Virus record (IMG/VR): IMGVR_UViG_3300021364_000045
Coordinates: 1-45,006 of that record
Origin: a virus
DNA length: 45,006 bases
Reading direction: 5' to 3' (one strand)
A model generated the notes under the pieces. It did not search any database. It was not told the DNA's origin and saw nothing but the letters and a program-made list of their open reading frames with translations. Positions 39,281-45,006 of this stretch are shown here, piece after piece (positions within the stretch are counted from its first letter, which is position 1; every line of letters begins with the position of its first letter). The translations under genes were made by a program, and so were the position numbers.

Positions 39281-39970
39281 TTACTCCTGATTTAGTGAAT
39301 CAGAACTTTTTTCGGGGTTGCTATCCCGTTCTTTTGCTGTTTTCCAAAAATATTCGTCTTCACGACCCATTCCAAGACGATCAAAACCATTCTCAACTGA
39401 GTAATATTGGGTTGAAACCTTGAAATCAGGCATTTTGGGGGTTTCTGGAGTCAAACTATTGTCAAAAATGCGTAATCTGTTGTTTGGATACAGTGCATAT
39501 TGACCATTTTCGAGTTCAATTAGGTTATGTGACTTGTGTTCAGCGGGATTTTCGCTTGTTGCATAGTCAACTACATCTGGATCTTGGTGATAATTGTCCA
39601 AAGTACATACATAAGTACCTTTTTGAATGCCATGATCGCGTGTGTAGCACTCAAAATCCATTGAACCAATGAATTGTTTAGTAACAGAGACTACACCATA
39701 GTCCATACAGTTCCAAAATTGAAGATTTGGAAGATTCATGTCTGGATCTGGAGTTACAGGTTCAGACAAAAAGGCACTAATTGGTAGTTTGTCATACATT
39801 GCGGCATATTCTGGTAAATATGTCTCAAAATAAAAAGCGCGTCCAGGCATCGACTTAGCCGACACCCAGACGCCTTTGACAAACTCACCATGACCAAACT
39901 GATGATCAGTAAGATATTCTTTACGAACCCATACTTCTACTGATGGTAAGTTAGTAATTAGACAACTCAT
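39281..39970 (-). CDS. Conserved cyanophage-type protein of unknown function (229 aa)
   Basis: This 229-aa soluble protein begins MSCLITNLPSVEVWVRKEYL and contains GHGEFVKGVWVSAKSM and LQFWNCMDYGVVSVTKQFIGS. I recognise this pattern, from memory only, as a conserved protein encoded near the gp25 block of T4-like marine phages. It has Trp/Tyr-rich beta strands and a charged, disordered C-terminus (SNPEKSSDSLNQE). No catalytic motif is evident. An ATAAATA late-promoter motif lies 18 bp upstream, within the end of the 48-aa gene. It may be a minor virion or assembly protein. Confidence 0.7.
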   Translation of the reverse strand: MSCLITNLPSVEVWVRKEYLTDHQFGHGEFVKGVWVSAKSMPGRAFYFETYLPEYAAMYDKLPISAFLSEPVTPDPDMNLPNLQFWNCMDYGVVSVTKQFIGSMDFECYTRDHGIQKGTYVCTLDNYHQDPDVVDYATSENPAEHKSHNLIELENGQYALYPNNRLRIFDNSLTPETPKMPDFKVSTQYYSVENGFDRLGMGREDEYFWKTAKERDSNPEKSSDSLNQE

Positions 39971-39974
39971 CTCA

Positions 39975-40000
39975 CAAGGGTTTCTTTTATTTATCCCTTG
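39975..40000 (-). promoter_or_regulatory. Late promoter (GATAAATA) inside an inverted repeat
   Basis: ATAAATA at 39988-39994 on the minus strand lies 18 bp before the 229-aa gene. It sits in the 14-nt loop of a perfect 6-bp inverted repeat, CAAGGG (39975-39980) with CCCTTG (39995-40000), which also holds the stop codon of the 48-aa gene. The hairpin could act as a weak attenuator or operator, or could be chance. Confidence 0.5.
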
Positions 40001-40137
40001 CCTTGACCTCGACTACGCTTACGAGCAGCATTACGACTTGTAGCAGCATATTTGGTATGCTTTCCCGATCCCTGACGAGTTTTCTTGGGAGGACCAGGCT
40101 GCCATTCAGACTTCAGAAAAGATTTGACTTTTGCCAT
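39991..40137 (-). CDS. Small very basic protein (48 aa)
   Basis: Translation from the ATG at 40137 gives a 48-aa protein starting MAKVKSFLKSEWQPGPPKKT and ending in TSRNAARKRSRGQGKG. Roughly a third of the residues are Lys or Arg, and there are no acidic clusters, which suggests binding of nucleic acid or another polyanion. The 'K-S-x-W-x-P-G-P-P-K-K-T-R-Q' pattern is one I associate with short conserved cyanophage proteins, but I cannot name a function. It lies directly downstream of the consensus sigma70 promoter at 40161-40189. Confidence 0.75.
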   Translation of the reverse strand: MAKVKSFLKSEWQPGPPKKTRQGSGKHTKYAATSRNAARKRSRGQGKG

Positions 40138-40160
40138 TAGATCAAATTGATTACGGGTTC

Positions 40161-40189
40161 ATTATAAAGCATGGAGAGAGTCGTGTCAA
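40161..40189 (-). promoter_or_regulatory. Perfect consensus sigma70-type promoter
   Basis: On the minus strand TTGACA (40189-40184) and TATAAT (40166-40161) are separated by exactly 17 bp. This is the full bacterial sigma70 consensus, upstream of the 48-aa basic protein gene whose ATG is at 40137. The TTGACA overlaps the TGA stop of the 792-aa gene. A 6-bp inverted repeat (AGAGAG at 40175-40180 with CTCTCT at 40192-40197) brackets the -35 element and could be an operator or terminator-like stem. A perfect host-type promoter inside a late block is unusual. Confidence 0.75.
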
Positions 40190-42564
40190 CCCTCTCTGCT
40201 GATATCGAAGGAGTTACAGAAGTCTCCATTTGGAGGAGACTGTGTTCCAGAAGAAGTGCCATTAGATGCCCAACCATAAACGGAATTTGGTCTATATGTG
40301 CCTGGGATGTACTTGAATGCTCCAATTGTTGCTGTACCATCACCTGCAATGACAGAACTGTTTCCATCATAGATGACATTACCAGCCCAAAGAATAACAA
40401 GTTGACGTACACCCGCTGTTGGTGTGTTCTCACCTCCACCAGATCTTGTATACCAACCATAAGCAGGTCTATTGGACATAGTAACTGGATATTCTGAAAT
40501 ACTTCCTTGTGCAGTGAATGGTCCTTCGATTGCAGACTCAATAACAATTCTAGAGTTTGGATTTCCTCCAGGTCCTTGGTTATCATCCTGATTGTCAGAT
40601 GAGACTCCAGTAACGCCAGAAACAATAGTGGAGTGAATATAACCTGATCCACCACCACCGCCAGATGCATTACGGGTGCCAGATCCAGCGTCGTTTCCTC
40701 CGCCGCCACCGCCACCACCATACCATCCGCCACCGCCACCACCGCCGCCTCCAGCGTTGGGGTATCCTTGCTGCTGACCATCGCCGCCACGACCACCTTG
40801 TAGTCCACTACCAGAACTGCCGCCAGCACCTCCACCATTACCACCAGAGGACTGAGTACCAGCACCACCGCCAGTAGATCCAATTTGGGTATCACTGGAA
40901 GATGTACCTCCACTGCCACTCTGACCGCCTCCAGTGCCGCCAGGAGACGATCCATGACCAAATCCAGCACCACCAGCACCACCAGCGATCATAAGGGCAT
41001 TAGACTGCGATGCAGAGGTTCCTGTGAAAAGACCTGCATATCCACCACCCTTACTGTTACTGACCCATCCATATGATGTACCAGCATCACCACCACCAGT
41101 ATCAACTTGTGCTAGGTATTTTTGATTCTGTACAAAATTGTATGATCCTGTTGAATAACCTGCTCTGACATTGTTTCTACCTTCTCCCCACATCCAAATA
41201 CGACGACTCTGATCCTGATAAGGAATCAAAGTAAAGTCTCTTGTACTGAAATTATGAGCATCGATGATCAATGGACCATGTACAGCAAAGATCCAGTTGT
41301 TGACAGTTTCGTTCGTAAGTCCTGATGTGATAGCAGGAGAAACGTACATGTCATAATCATAAGTAATGATTGTTGCAATCTCAGAGAATACAGGAGCAGC
41401 AGCATTGACATTAGTAACCTTACAACGATAAGAGTCACCACTGTCTGTTGCTGAATTCAATGCACCTGTTGTATATGTCGCAGAATTAGCACCAGAAACA
41501 TCATTGAAGATCTGTTCATTCAATTCTCGCTTCTGCCACTGGTAAACTAACGTACCAGGAACATCCAACGTTGCTGTGACGTTGAATGTTGCCGTAGACC
41601 CATTGACACCTGTAACGTCGTTAGGATTGACTGTAATCGTGATATTTGCAGGCGTGACAGTCAGAGTTGCTGAATTTGATATTTTTTCTTGATTGTATAT
41701 TGAACTAATCTTACAACGGAATACTCTACCGTCATCATCAACATAAGACGTGTTTGCAATCACCAGAGACGTTCCTGTCTCTCCTGGCATATCTACAAAC
41801 GTGTTGAACTGGTTTCTTTCTTGCCACTGATAAGAAATTGCTGATCCATCACTAATTGTTGCTACTACATTGAATGTAGCAGTATTTGTTGCCTGAACTG
41901 TAACATCATCAGGATTTGCCGTCGCAGGATTGAACTCCATGACTGCCCATGTGCCAATCTCAGTATCAAAACGAAGTTCTTTACTCCAATCAGTAGATAT
42001 ACATTCTGTCAATGTAAATACAAACCTACCACTATGCTTTGGTGCTTTTGTAACTGTAAATGTTCTTGCATTCAAATCTACAGTTCTAACCAATACATCA
42101 TTATCAAATGCTGCACCACCCACAAACCCTTTGAGAGTTCGTAGATAGTCAATTCTCATGCCTGGTTCAATATCAAAGATTAGTTCTCTGCCATATGTAA
42201 GAACATCACCAGTTACAGGATCTTGATAACCTAAGAGATTAACGGTTGTAGAACCACGATTGATAATTGCAACGATTTCAATTTTCCTCGCATTTGGTGC
42301 ATCAACATTTGTGTGATACTTCGCATGGACCCAATATTCTTTGTTTTGCTCCAGAACATCCTCTACATTGAAAGAGAGCTTCTTGCGATGCTCCACACTT
42401 ACGTCCTGATAATAAACAACATCAGGAGGATTATTATTCCTCCCAAACATAAAAGTCTTTGAGATCTCCCAAGAGGTCGCTATATGATTCTTCTCAGTAA
42501 CTCCCTCAAGTTCAGTGATCTGCAGATCGCTTGGGAGGTTGAACTTATATGGCGTCTTCGACAT
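40186..42564 (-). CDS. Ig-like/glycine-rich adhesin-like virion protein (792 aa)
   Basis: The start is taken at MSKTPYKFNLPSDLQ (ATG at 42564), because this ATG overlaps the PAAR stop as TAATG; an in-frame upstream Met would run through the PAAR gene. Residues about 1-100 look like an FN3-type domain. Two Ig-like domains, each with a Y-Q-W-Q core, occupy about 210-405. A glycine-rich region at about 425-690 resembles the glycine-rich domains of ALK/LTK receptors and of phage adhesins such as T4 gp38, with poly-Gly blocks flanking WYGGG near residue 615. The C-terminus returns to a mixed composition. Direct coupling to the PAAR spike tip suggests a tip- or fibre-associated receptor-binding protein (inference). 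Confidence 0.75.
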   Translation of the reverse strand: MSKTPYKFNLPSDLQITELEGVTEKNHIATSWEISKTFMFGRNNNPPDVVYYQDVSVEHRKKLSFNVEDVLEQNKEYWVHAKYHTNVDAPNARKIEIVAIINRGSTTVNLLGYQDPVTGDVLTYGRELIFDIEPGMRIDYLRTLKGFVGGAAFDNDVLVRTVDLNARTFTVTKAPKHSGRFVFTLTECISTDWSKELRFDTEIGTWAVMEFNPATANPDDVTVQATNTATFNVVATISDGSAISYQWQERNQFNTFVDMPGETGTSLVIANTSYVDDDGRVFRCKISSIYNQEKISNSATLTVTPANITITVNPNDVTGVNGSTATFNVTATLDVPGTLVYQWQKRELNEQIFNDVSGANSATYTTGALNSATDSGDSYRCKVTNVNAAAPVFSEIATIITYDYDMYVSPAITSGLTNETVNNWIFAVHGPLIIDAHNFSTRDFTLIPYQDQSRRIWMWGEGRNNVRAGYSTGSYNFVQNQKYLAQVDTGGGDAGTSYGWVSNSKGGGYAGLFTGTSASQSNALMIAGGAGGAGFGHGSSPGGTGGGQSGSGGTSSSDTQIGSTGGGAGTQSSGGNGGGAGGSSGSGLQGGRGGDGQQQGYPNAGGGGGGGGGWYGGGGGGGGNDAGSGTRNASGGGGGSGYIHSTIVSGVTGVSSDNQDDNQGPGGNPNSRIVIESAIEGPFTAQGSISEYPVTMSNRPAYGWYTRSGGGENTPTAGVRQLVILWAGNVIYDGNSSVIAGDGTATIGAFKYIPGTYRPNSVYGWASNGTSSGTQSPPNGDFCNSFDISREG

Positions 42565-42905
42565 TATCCAATTTCTAATGCAGGTGCTGCAGGTGCTGAA
42601 GTAAATACTGGTGCTCCACCCGCAAAACAATTAGGGGATCCCTTGGCTACTGCGGTACATGTAGCATCACTCACACGCCCACCACCAACACCATTGACAA
42701 TGACTGTCCGTGATCCGATAGTAATCGGTGCAGCATGTGTCGGACAGGGACTGCCAGGAAGTAGGTGAGCAGTATTATTATCACCCTGCCTACTCCATGG
42801 TATATTATTGATAAACACATCAGGTGATCCCTTTGCTCTGACCATGCCAGAACAATGAGGAACATCTGCGTCTCCAATTCTAGTGATTGGCATTGATGCT
42901 GCCAT
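42564..42905 (-). CDS. PAAR-repeat baseplate spike tip protein (113 aa)
   Basis: This 113-aa protein contains PAAR-type motifs: PITRIGDADVPHCSG at the start, SPDVFINNIPWSRQGD, CPTHAAPITIGSRTVIVNG and a C-terminal PNCFAGGAP. His and Cys residues (HCSG, PCPTHA, DATC) are well placed for the metal-capped cone seen in PAAR tips. T4 gp5.4 is the equivalent; it caps the gp5 spike and helps pierce the outer membrane. A strong AAGGAGG lies 4 nt before the ATG, and the ATG shares a base with the upstream TAA. Confidence 0.9.
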   Translation of the reverse strand: MAASMPITRIGDADVPHCSGMVRAKGSPDVFINNIPWSRQGDNNTAHLLPGSPCPTHAAPITIGSRTVIVNGVGGGRVSDATCTAVAKGSPNCFAGGAPVFTSAPAAPALEIG

Positions 42906-43732
42906 TATCCCTCCTTGATTTCAAATGGGTCGTATCCTTCTCTACCACGCCCTCTATCATATTTAGTTTGCATCGCTACAGGATCAGATTGCTTCTGTAC
43001 TAATGTTTGACATAATGTAGGATTCCTTAGAGGATTATTCTCTACCTTATGTGTCAATGTATGGGTCTCTACAACAGGTACACCATCTAATACTAAGTTT
43101 ACAACAATCGTATATGTCAATGTCACAAACTGTGTGGGATCAGGACGAAACTCTGTAAGATGATCATAATGTCCGCCATCTGGTAACTTCGGTGGAAAAT
43201 CAGGAGATAACAACATATCAGTCAAACCATCCTCGTTTGGTGATGTGTTTTGCTCTAATTTCTTCTGCTGATCTTCTCCATATGCATTGTCCTGTAACCA
43301 TTGCATACGATCACATGGGAAAAGAATCTTTGTATACGCACCACTAAACGTGCCAGTCAAAGTTACAATCCCTGGTCCTCCTGTCATCACTGGATACGTT
43401 ACACCAGAAATAGTCTCCGTCGCAAATTCTCCAGTTACTGCTGAAGTTACAGTGTCTGTACCACTCGGAATCTCCATCGGTGCTGCAAGATATTTCAAAG
43501 AAATACTTGTCCATGGACTACAATCTGATGGTTGTCCTGTTCCTGGTGTCCTTGTTACAGTCTGGACATTATCACTGACTTGTACTCTCCAACTTGCAAT
43601 ATAATCATCGAGTGTATTCAAGTTTGTTCCAGGAGGATATGGTGATACCAGAGAAACTGTCAGCGTGTCTGTCCAGTCATCTAACATCCTCACCATCATG
43701 AGTTCTGTTTTGTCTAATACTGATGCTGCCAT
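42905..43732 (-). CDS. Virion-type protein of unknown function upstream of the spike tip (275 aa)
   Basis: This 275-aa protein begins MAASVLDKTELMMVRMLDDW and contains a long beta-rich middle section (SGVTYPVMTGGPGIVTLTGT) and a C-terminus rich in charged residues (YDRGRGREGYDPFEIKEG). I do not recognise a family. Its close coupling to the PAAR gene (TAATG) suggests a baseplate hub or tail-tip protein, possibly related to the spike. The start lies 3 nt after the 63-aa gene, with a weak Shine-Dalgarno. Confidence 0.7.
   Translation of the reverse strand: MAASVLDKTELMMVRMLDDWTDTLTVSLVSPYPPGTNLNTLDDYIASWRVQVSDNVQTVTRTPGTGQPSDCSPWTSISLKYLAAPMEIPSGTDTVTSAVTGEFATETISGVTYPVMTGGPGIVTLTGTFSGAYTKILFPCDRMQWLQDNAYGEDQQKKLEQNTSPNEDGLTDMLLSPDFPPKLPDGGHYDHLTEFRPDPTQFVTLTYTIVVNLVLDGVPVVETHTLTHKVENNPLRNPTLCQTLVQKQSDPVAMQTKYDRGRGREGYDPFEIKEG
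42910..42916 (-). promoter_or_regulatory. Strong Shine-Dalgarno before PAAR (AAGGAGG)
   Basis: On the minus strand AAGGAGG lies 4 nt before the PAAR ATG at 42905, inside the last codons of the 275-aa gene. With the TAATG overlap it would give efficient re-initiation on the spike-tip gene. Confidence 0.7.
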
Positions 43733-43735
43733 GTC

Positions 43736-43927
43736 TTACAGTGGTTGGGTGAGAAAACGTCTTTTGCCACTCTCTTCGATAAGCTCGACGTGAATTGTGT
43801 CTGGGTCTGGACTTCCTGTCTCATGGAACTGATCTGCCATATCAGCAAGAATATCCAACATCTCCTCCTCGGAGACCTCTTTGTAAATCTTTCTGTCCCG
43901 ACAATAAATGTCGTATTTGTCCTTCAT
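43736..43927 (-). CDS. Small acidic protein (63 aa)
   Basis: This 63-aa protein (MKDKYDIYCRDRKIYKEVSE, then MLDILADMADQFHETG) has an acidic helical middle and no signal peptide. I do not recognise a family. It follows the extended -10 element at 43953-43961 and starts the gene cluster that leads to the PAAR spike. Its role is unknown. Confidence 0.6.
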   Translation of the reverse strand: MKDKYDIYCRDRKIYKEVSEEEMLDILADMADQFHETGSPDPDTIHVELIEESGKRRFLTQPL

Positions 43928-43952
43928 AGTCTTTTGAGCGACCTTAGTATCT

Positions 43953-43961
43953 ATTATACCA
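43953..43961 (-). promoter_or_regulatory. Extended -10 promoter (TGGTATAAT)
   Basis: On the minus strand TGGTATAAT lies 25 bp before the 63-aa gene. TATAAT with a TG at the extended position can work without a -35 element, and no good TTGACA is found 16-18 bp upstream. It would start transcription of the spike/adhesin cluster. Confidence 0.5.
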
Positions 43962-43974
43962 CGGAAAAATTTTT

Positions 43975-44055
43975 TTATATAGGGGGACCCTGAATAAAAC
44001 TTTGAGTTTCGATAGGACTCGCGTTTTCAAAGTTTTGTAGGTTAGAGGGACCCAT
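43975..44055 (-). other. 26-codon ORF overlapping an intergenic inverted repeat
   Basis: An ORF from the ATG at 44055 to the TAA at 43975 would encode MGPSNLQNFENASPIETQSF followed by IQGPPI. It lies wholly within the repeat-rich gap and covers both arms of the inverted repeat and most of the paired GGGTCCC direct repeats. TATAAAAA (44058-44065), one base from the late octamer, is just upstream, but there is no Shine-Dalgarno. It could be a leader peptide or a chance ORF in a structured RNA or DNA element. Confidence 0.25.
43984..44053 (-). repeat. Intergenic inverted repeat flanked by direct repeats
   Basis: Read on the plus strand, AAAACTTTGA (43996-44005) and TCAAAGTTTT (44027-44036) form a perfect 10-bp inverted repeat with a 21-nt loop. 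They lie between two GGGACCC copies (43984-43990 and 44047-44053) whose starts are 63 bp apart, about six helical turns. GGGACCC is almost its own reverse complement, so the copies could also pair as an outer stem. This may be a structured RNA leader or a protein-binding site (inference). Confidence 0.6.
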
Positions 44056-44121
44056 TGTTTTTATATCCGCGCTATTTAACATTTAAGGGGCATACATTCA
44101 ACACTGTCATAACACGAAATC

Positions 44122-44156
44122 TAAAAGTAAAAAAAAGGCAGACTCAGAAGTCTGCC
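44122..44156 (-). terminator. Intrinsic terminator containing the upstream stop codon
   Basis: On the minus strand GGCAGACT, a 4-nt loop and AGTCTGCC form a perfect 8-bp stem (44156-44137), followed by eight T residues (44136-44129). The TGA stop of the nuclease-like gene falls at the loop and stem edge, so the terminator is embedded in the last codons. It separates the two upstream small genes from the spike cluster. Confidence 0.85.
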
Positions 44157-44641
44157 AAATCACGAAACCATTGTTCACCCTTACTACCTTGCAACCAATA
44201 TAATTCTTGCCCTCCATCTTTGCCAGCATGTTGACGCTTACTGTCCTGACCTAAGACATACTCACGAAGGTCATCTTTGGTCGCCCACCATACACTTATG
44301 TCGTTGGGGTTGATGCCTACAAAGATGATGCGATCGTAGTCTTGATCACGAATTTGTTGCCAGGTAAAATTGTTAAGTTCCTCATTCCACGTAGTAGATA
44401 CTTTGATCTCAGTTTTGTAGTTGGAGATGATACGATCGTGATCAGAATTCTCAGGGCGTGTTACTTTGTGCCCCAGAGTTTCCATCAGTTGCTGGACAAG
44501 TTTTTCGCCCTGGGCACCCTTACTCTTAGGGGAGGGGATATTACGAAAGGACTGAAATTTGCTGCCTTCCCAGATGCTTTGCTTGCTGCTCTCCCACTTC
44601 TCATAGATGGGCAGAGATTCAACGGTGGAGGTGTAATCCAT
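44144..44641 (-). CDS. Possible PD-(D/E)XK nuclease-like protein (165 aa)
   Basis: This 165-aa soluble protein has a plausible PD-(D/E)XK arrangement: KGAQGEKLVQQLMETLGHKV (Glu46 in the first helix), then Asp69 in SDHDRI, then EIK (Glu78-x-Lys80) in TEIKVST, then a DYDRIIFVGI strand. This order is that of restriction-endonuclease-like folds. The assignment rests on motif order alone and could be wrong. No Shine-Dalgarno is seen, and the stop lies within the terminator hairpin. It could be an enzyme acting on host or competitor DNA, or a non-enzymatic virion protein. Confidence 0.55.
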   Translation of the reverse strand: MDYTSTVESLPIYEKWESSKQSIWEGSKFQSFRNIPSPKSKGAQGEKLVQQLMETLGHKVTRPENSDHDRIISNYKTEIKVSTTWNEELNNFTWQQIRDQDYDRIIFVGINPNDISVWWATKDDLREYVLGQDSKRQHAGKDGGQELYWLQGSKGEQWFRDLADF

Positions 44642-44680
44642 GTTTCGTTAGGTTAGGTGAAACGTTAGGGACGAAAGTGA

Positions 44681-45004
44681 TCAGGCAAAGATGTAACCGT
44701 TGGCGAATTCACGCTCAACTTTGTTATCCATCACGTACCAAACAAAATCACGCTGATAGACACCATCGGTCACAGCATTGCAGAAACGATTGATAAGTGC
44801 ATTGAGGCGTGATTTGGTCGTGTTGGATTGCCATCCGCCGTCAAAGATTTGCAGATAGTTGTCACCGACTTCTGCAATTTTGTTGCCGTGAAGATAGACT
44901 TCGGAGATCTCACGATCGGCGTCAAACGTAACAGCGGTGTTAGCAGACTGCCAGGAGCGGGACTCAGCGACGGCGGCGTTCATTTGCTGTTCGATCTTAC
45001 GCAT
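44681..45004 (-). CDS. Small conserved-type phage protein (107 aa; start near window edge)
   Basis: This 107-aa protein runs from MRKIEQQMNAAVAESRSWQS to FVWYVMDNKVEREFANGYIF. The 'MRKIEQQMNxA...VYLHGNKIAEVGDNYLxIFDGGWxSNTTKSRLNALIN' pattern is familiar to me from phage hypothetical proteins, but has no function I can give. The ATG is 2 bp from the end of the window, so the ribosome binding site cannot be seen and an earlier start is possible. Confidence 0.65.
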   Translation of the reverse strand: MRKIEQQMNAAVAESRSWQSANTAVTFDADREISEVYLHGNKIAEVGDNYLQIFDGGWQSNTTKSRLNALINRFCNAVTDGVYQRDFVWYVMDNKVEREFANGYIFA

Positions 45005-45006
45005 GG

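Noticed and set aside
40665-40877. Plus-strand ORF very rich in His and Arg
   Set aside because: It is antisense to the poly-glycine codons of the 792-aa gene and its composition is explained by that. All other genes are on the minus strand.
40137-40982. 281-codon minus-strand ORF rich in Val and Leu
   Set aside because: It is an alternative frame of the glycine-rich region of the 792-aa protein. Gly codons read out of frame give the Val/Leu-rich, low-complexity sequence. No start signal or family motif was seen.
42565-42630. 22-codon upstream extension of the 792-aa gene
   Set aside because: It would overlap the end of the PAAR gene in another frame and gives a Cys-rich stretch unlike the rest of the protein. 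The TAATG junction at 42564 is a better start.
44073-44079. TTAAATA as another late promoter
   Set aside because: It differs from both motif forms and is about 145 bp from the next annotated gene. It is likely chance in AT-rich intergenic DNA.

Overview
The window is a slice of the late (virion) region of a T4-like marine myovirus, most likely a cyanophage of Synechococcus or Prochlorococcus. The evidence is recognisable T4-type baseplate wedge genes (gp25, gp6, gp8) in T4 order, a PAAR spike-tip gene, T4-type late-promoter octamers in front of several genes, and small proteins of a type I associate with cyanophages. Every supported gene is on the minus strand, so transcription runs from 45006 towards 1. 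No tRNA, CRISPR array, insertion sequence or integrase was seen. The largest gene-free stretch is about 216 bp (43928-44143).

Layout in transcription order. (1) 45004-44144: two small genes, one a possible PD-(D/E)XK nuclease-like protein, closed by an intrinsic terminator whose stem-loop contains the stop codon. (2) 44143-43928: an intergenic region with a long inverted repeat, a 26-codon ORF and an extended -10 element. (3) 43927-40186: a small protein, a 275-aa protein, the PAAR spike tip and a 792-aa Ig/glycine-rich adhesin-like protein, tightly coupled by TAATG junctions. (4) 40189-39060: a perfect consensus sigma70 promoter, a 48-codon basic protein, a 229-aa protein and a 72-aa protein. 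(5) 39055-23474: the baseplate wedge block gp25, gp6, a 3849-aa giant in the gp7 position, and gp8. (6) 23436-6644: a 2878-aa DUF4815-type protein, a small coiled-coil protein, and a 2648-aa protein that combines a subtilisin-type protease, two cupredoxin-like domains, a YHYH domain and Ig/FN3 repeats. (7) 6642-1: a chain of small and fibre-like genes (82, 131, 770, 607, 113, 92 and 331 aa), ending in the first 65 codons of a LamG-type tail protein cut by the window edge.

Together these genes would build the baseplate, the membrane-piercing tip, and an unusually large host-contact or decorating apparatus. The three giant proteins (3849, 2878 and 2648 aa) take up about 28 kb. The most unusual feature is the 2648-aa protein. 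It has a complete Asp/His/Asn/Ser subtilase motif set, with an amicyanin-like copper-site domain inserted inside the protease fold. Functional statements beyond family assignment are inference. No database search was run.
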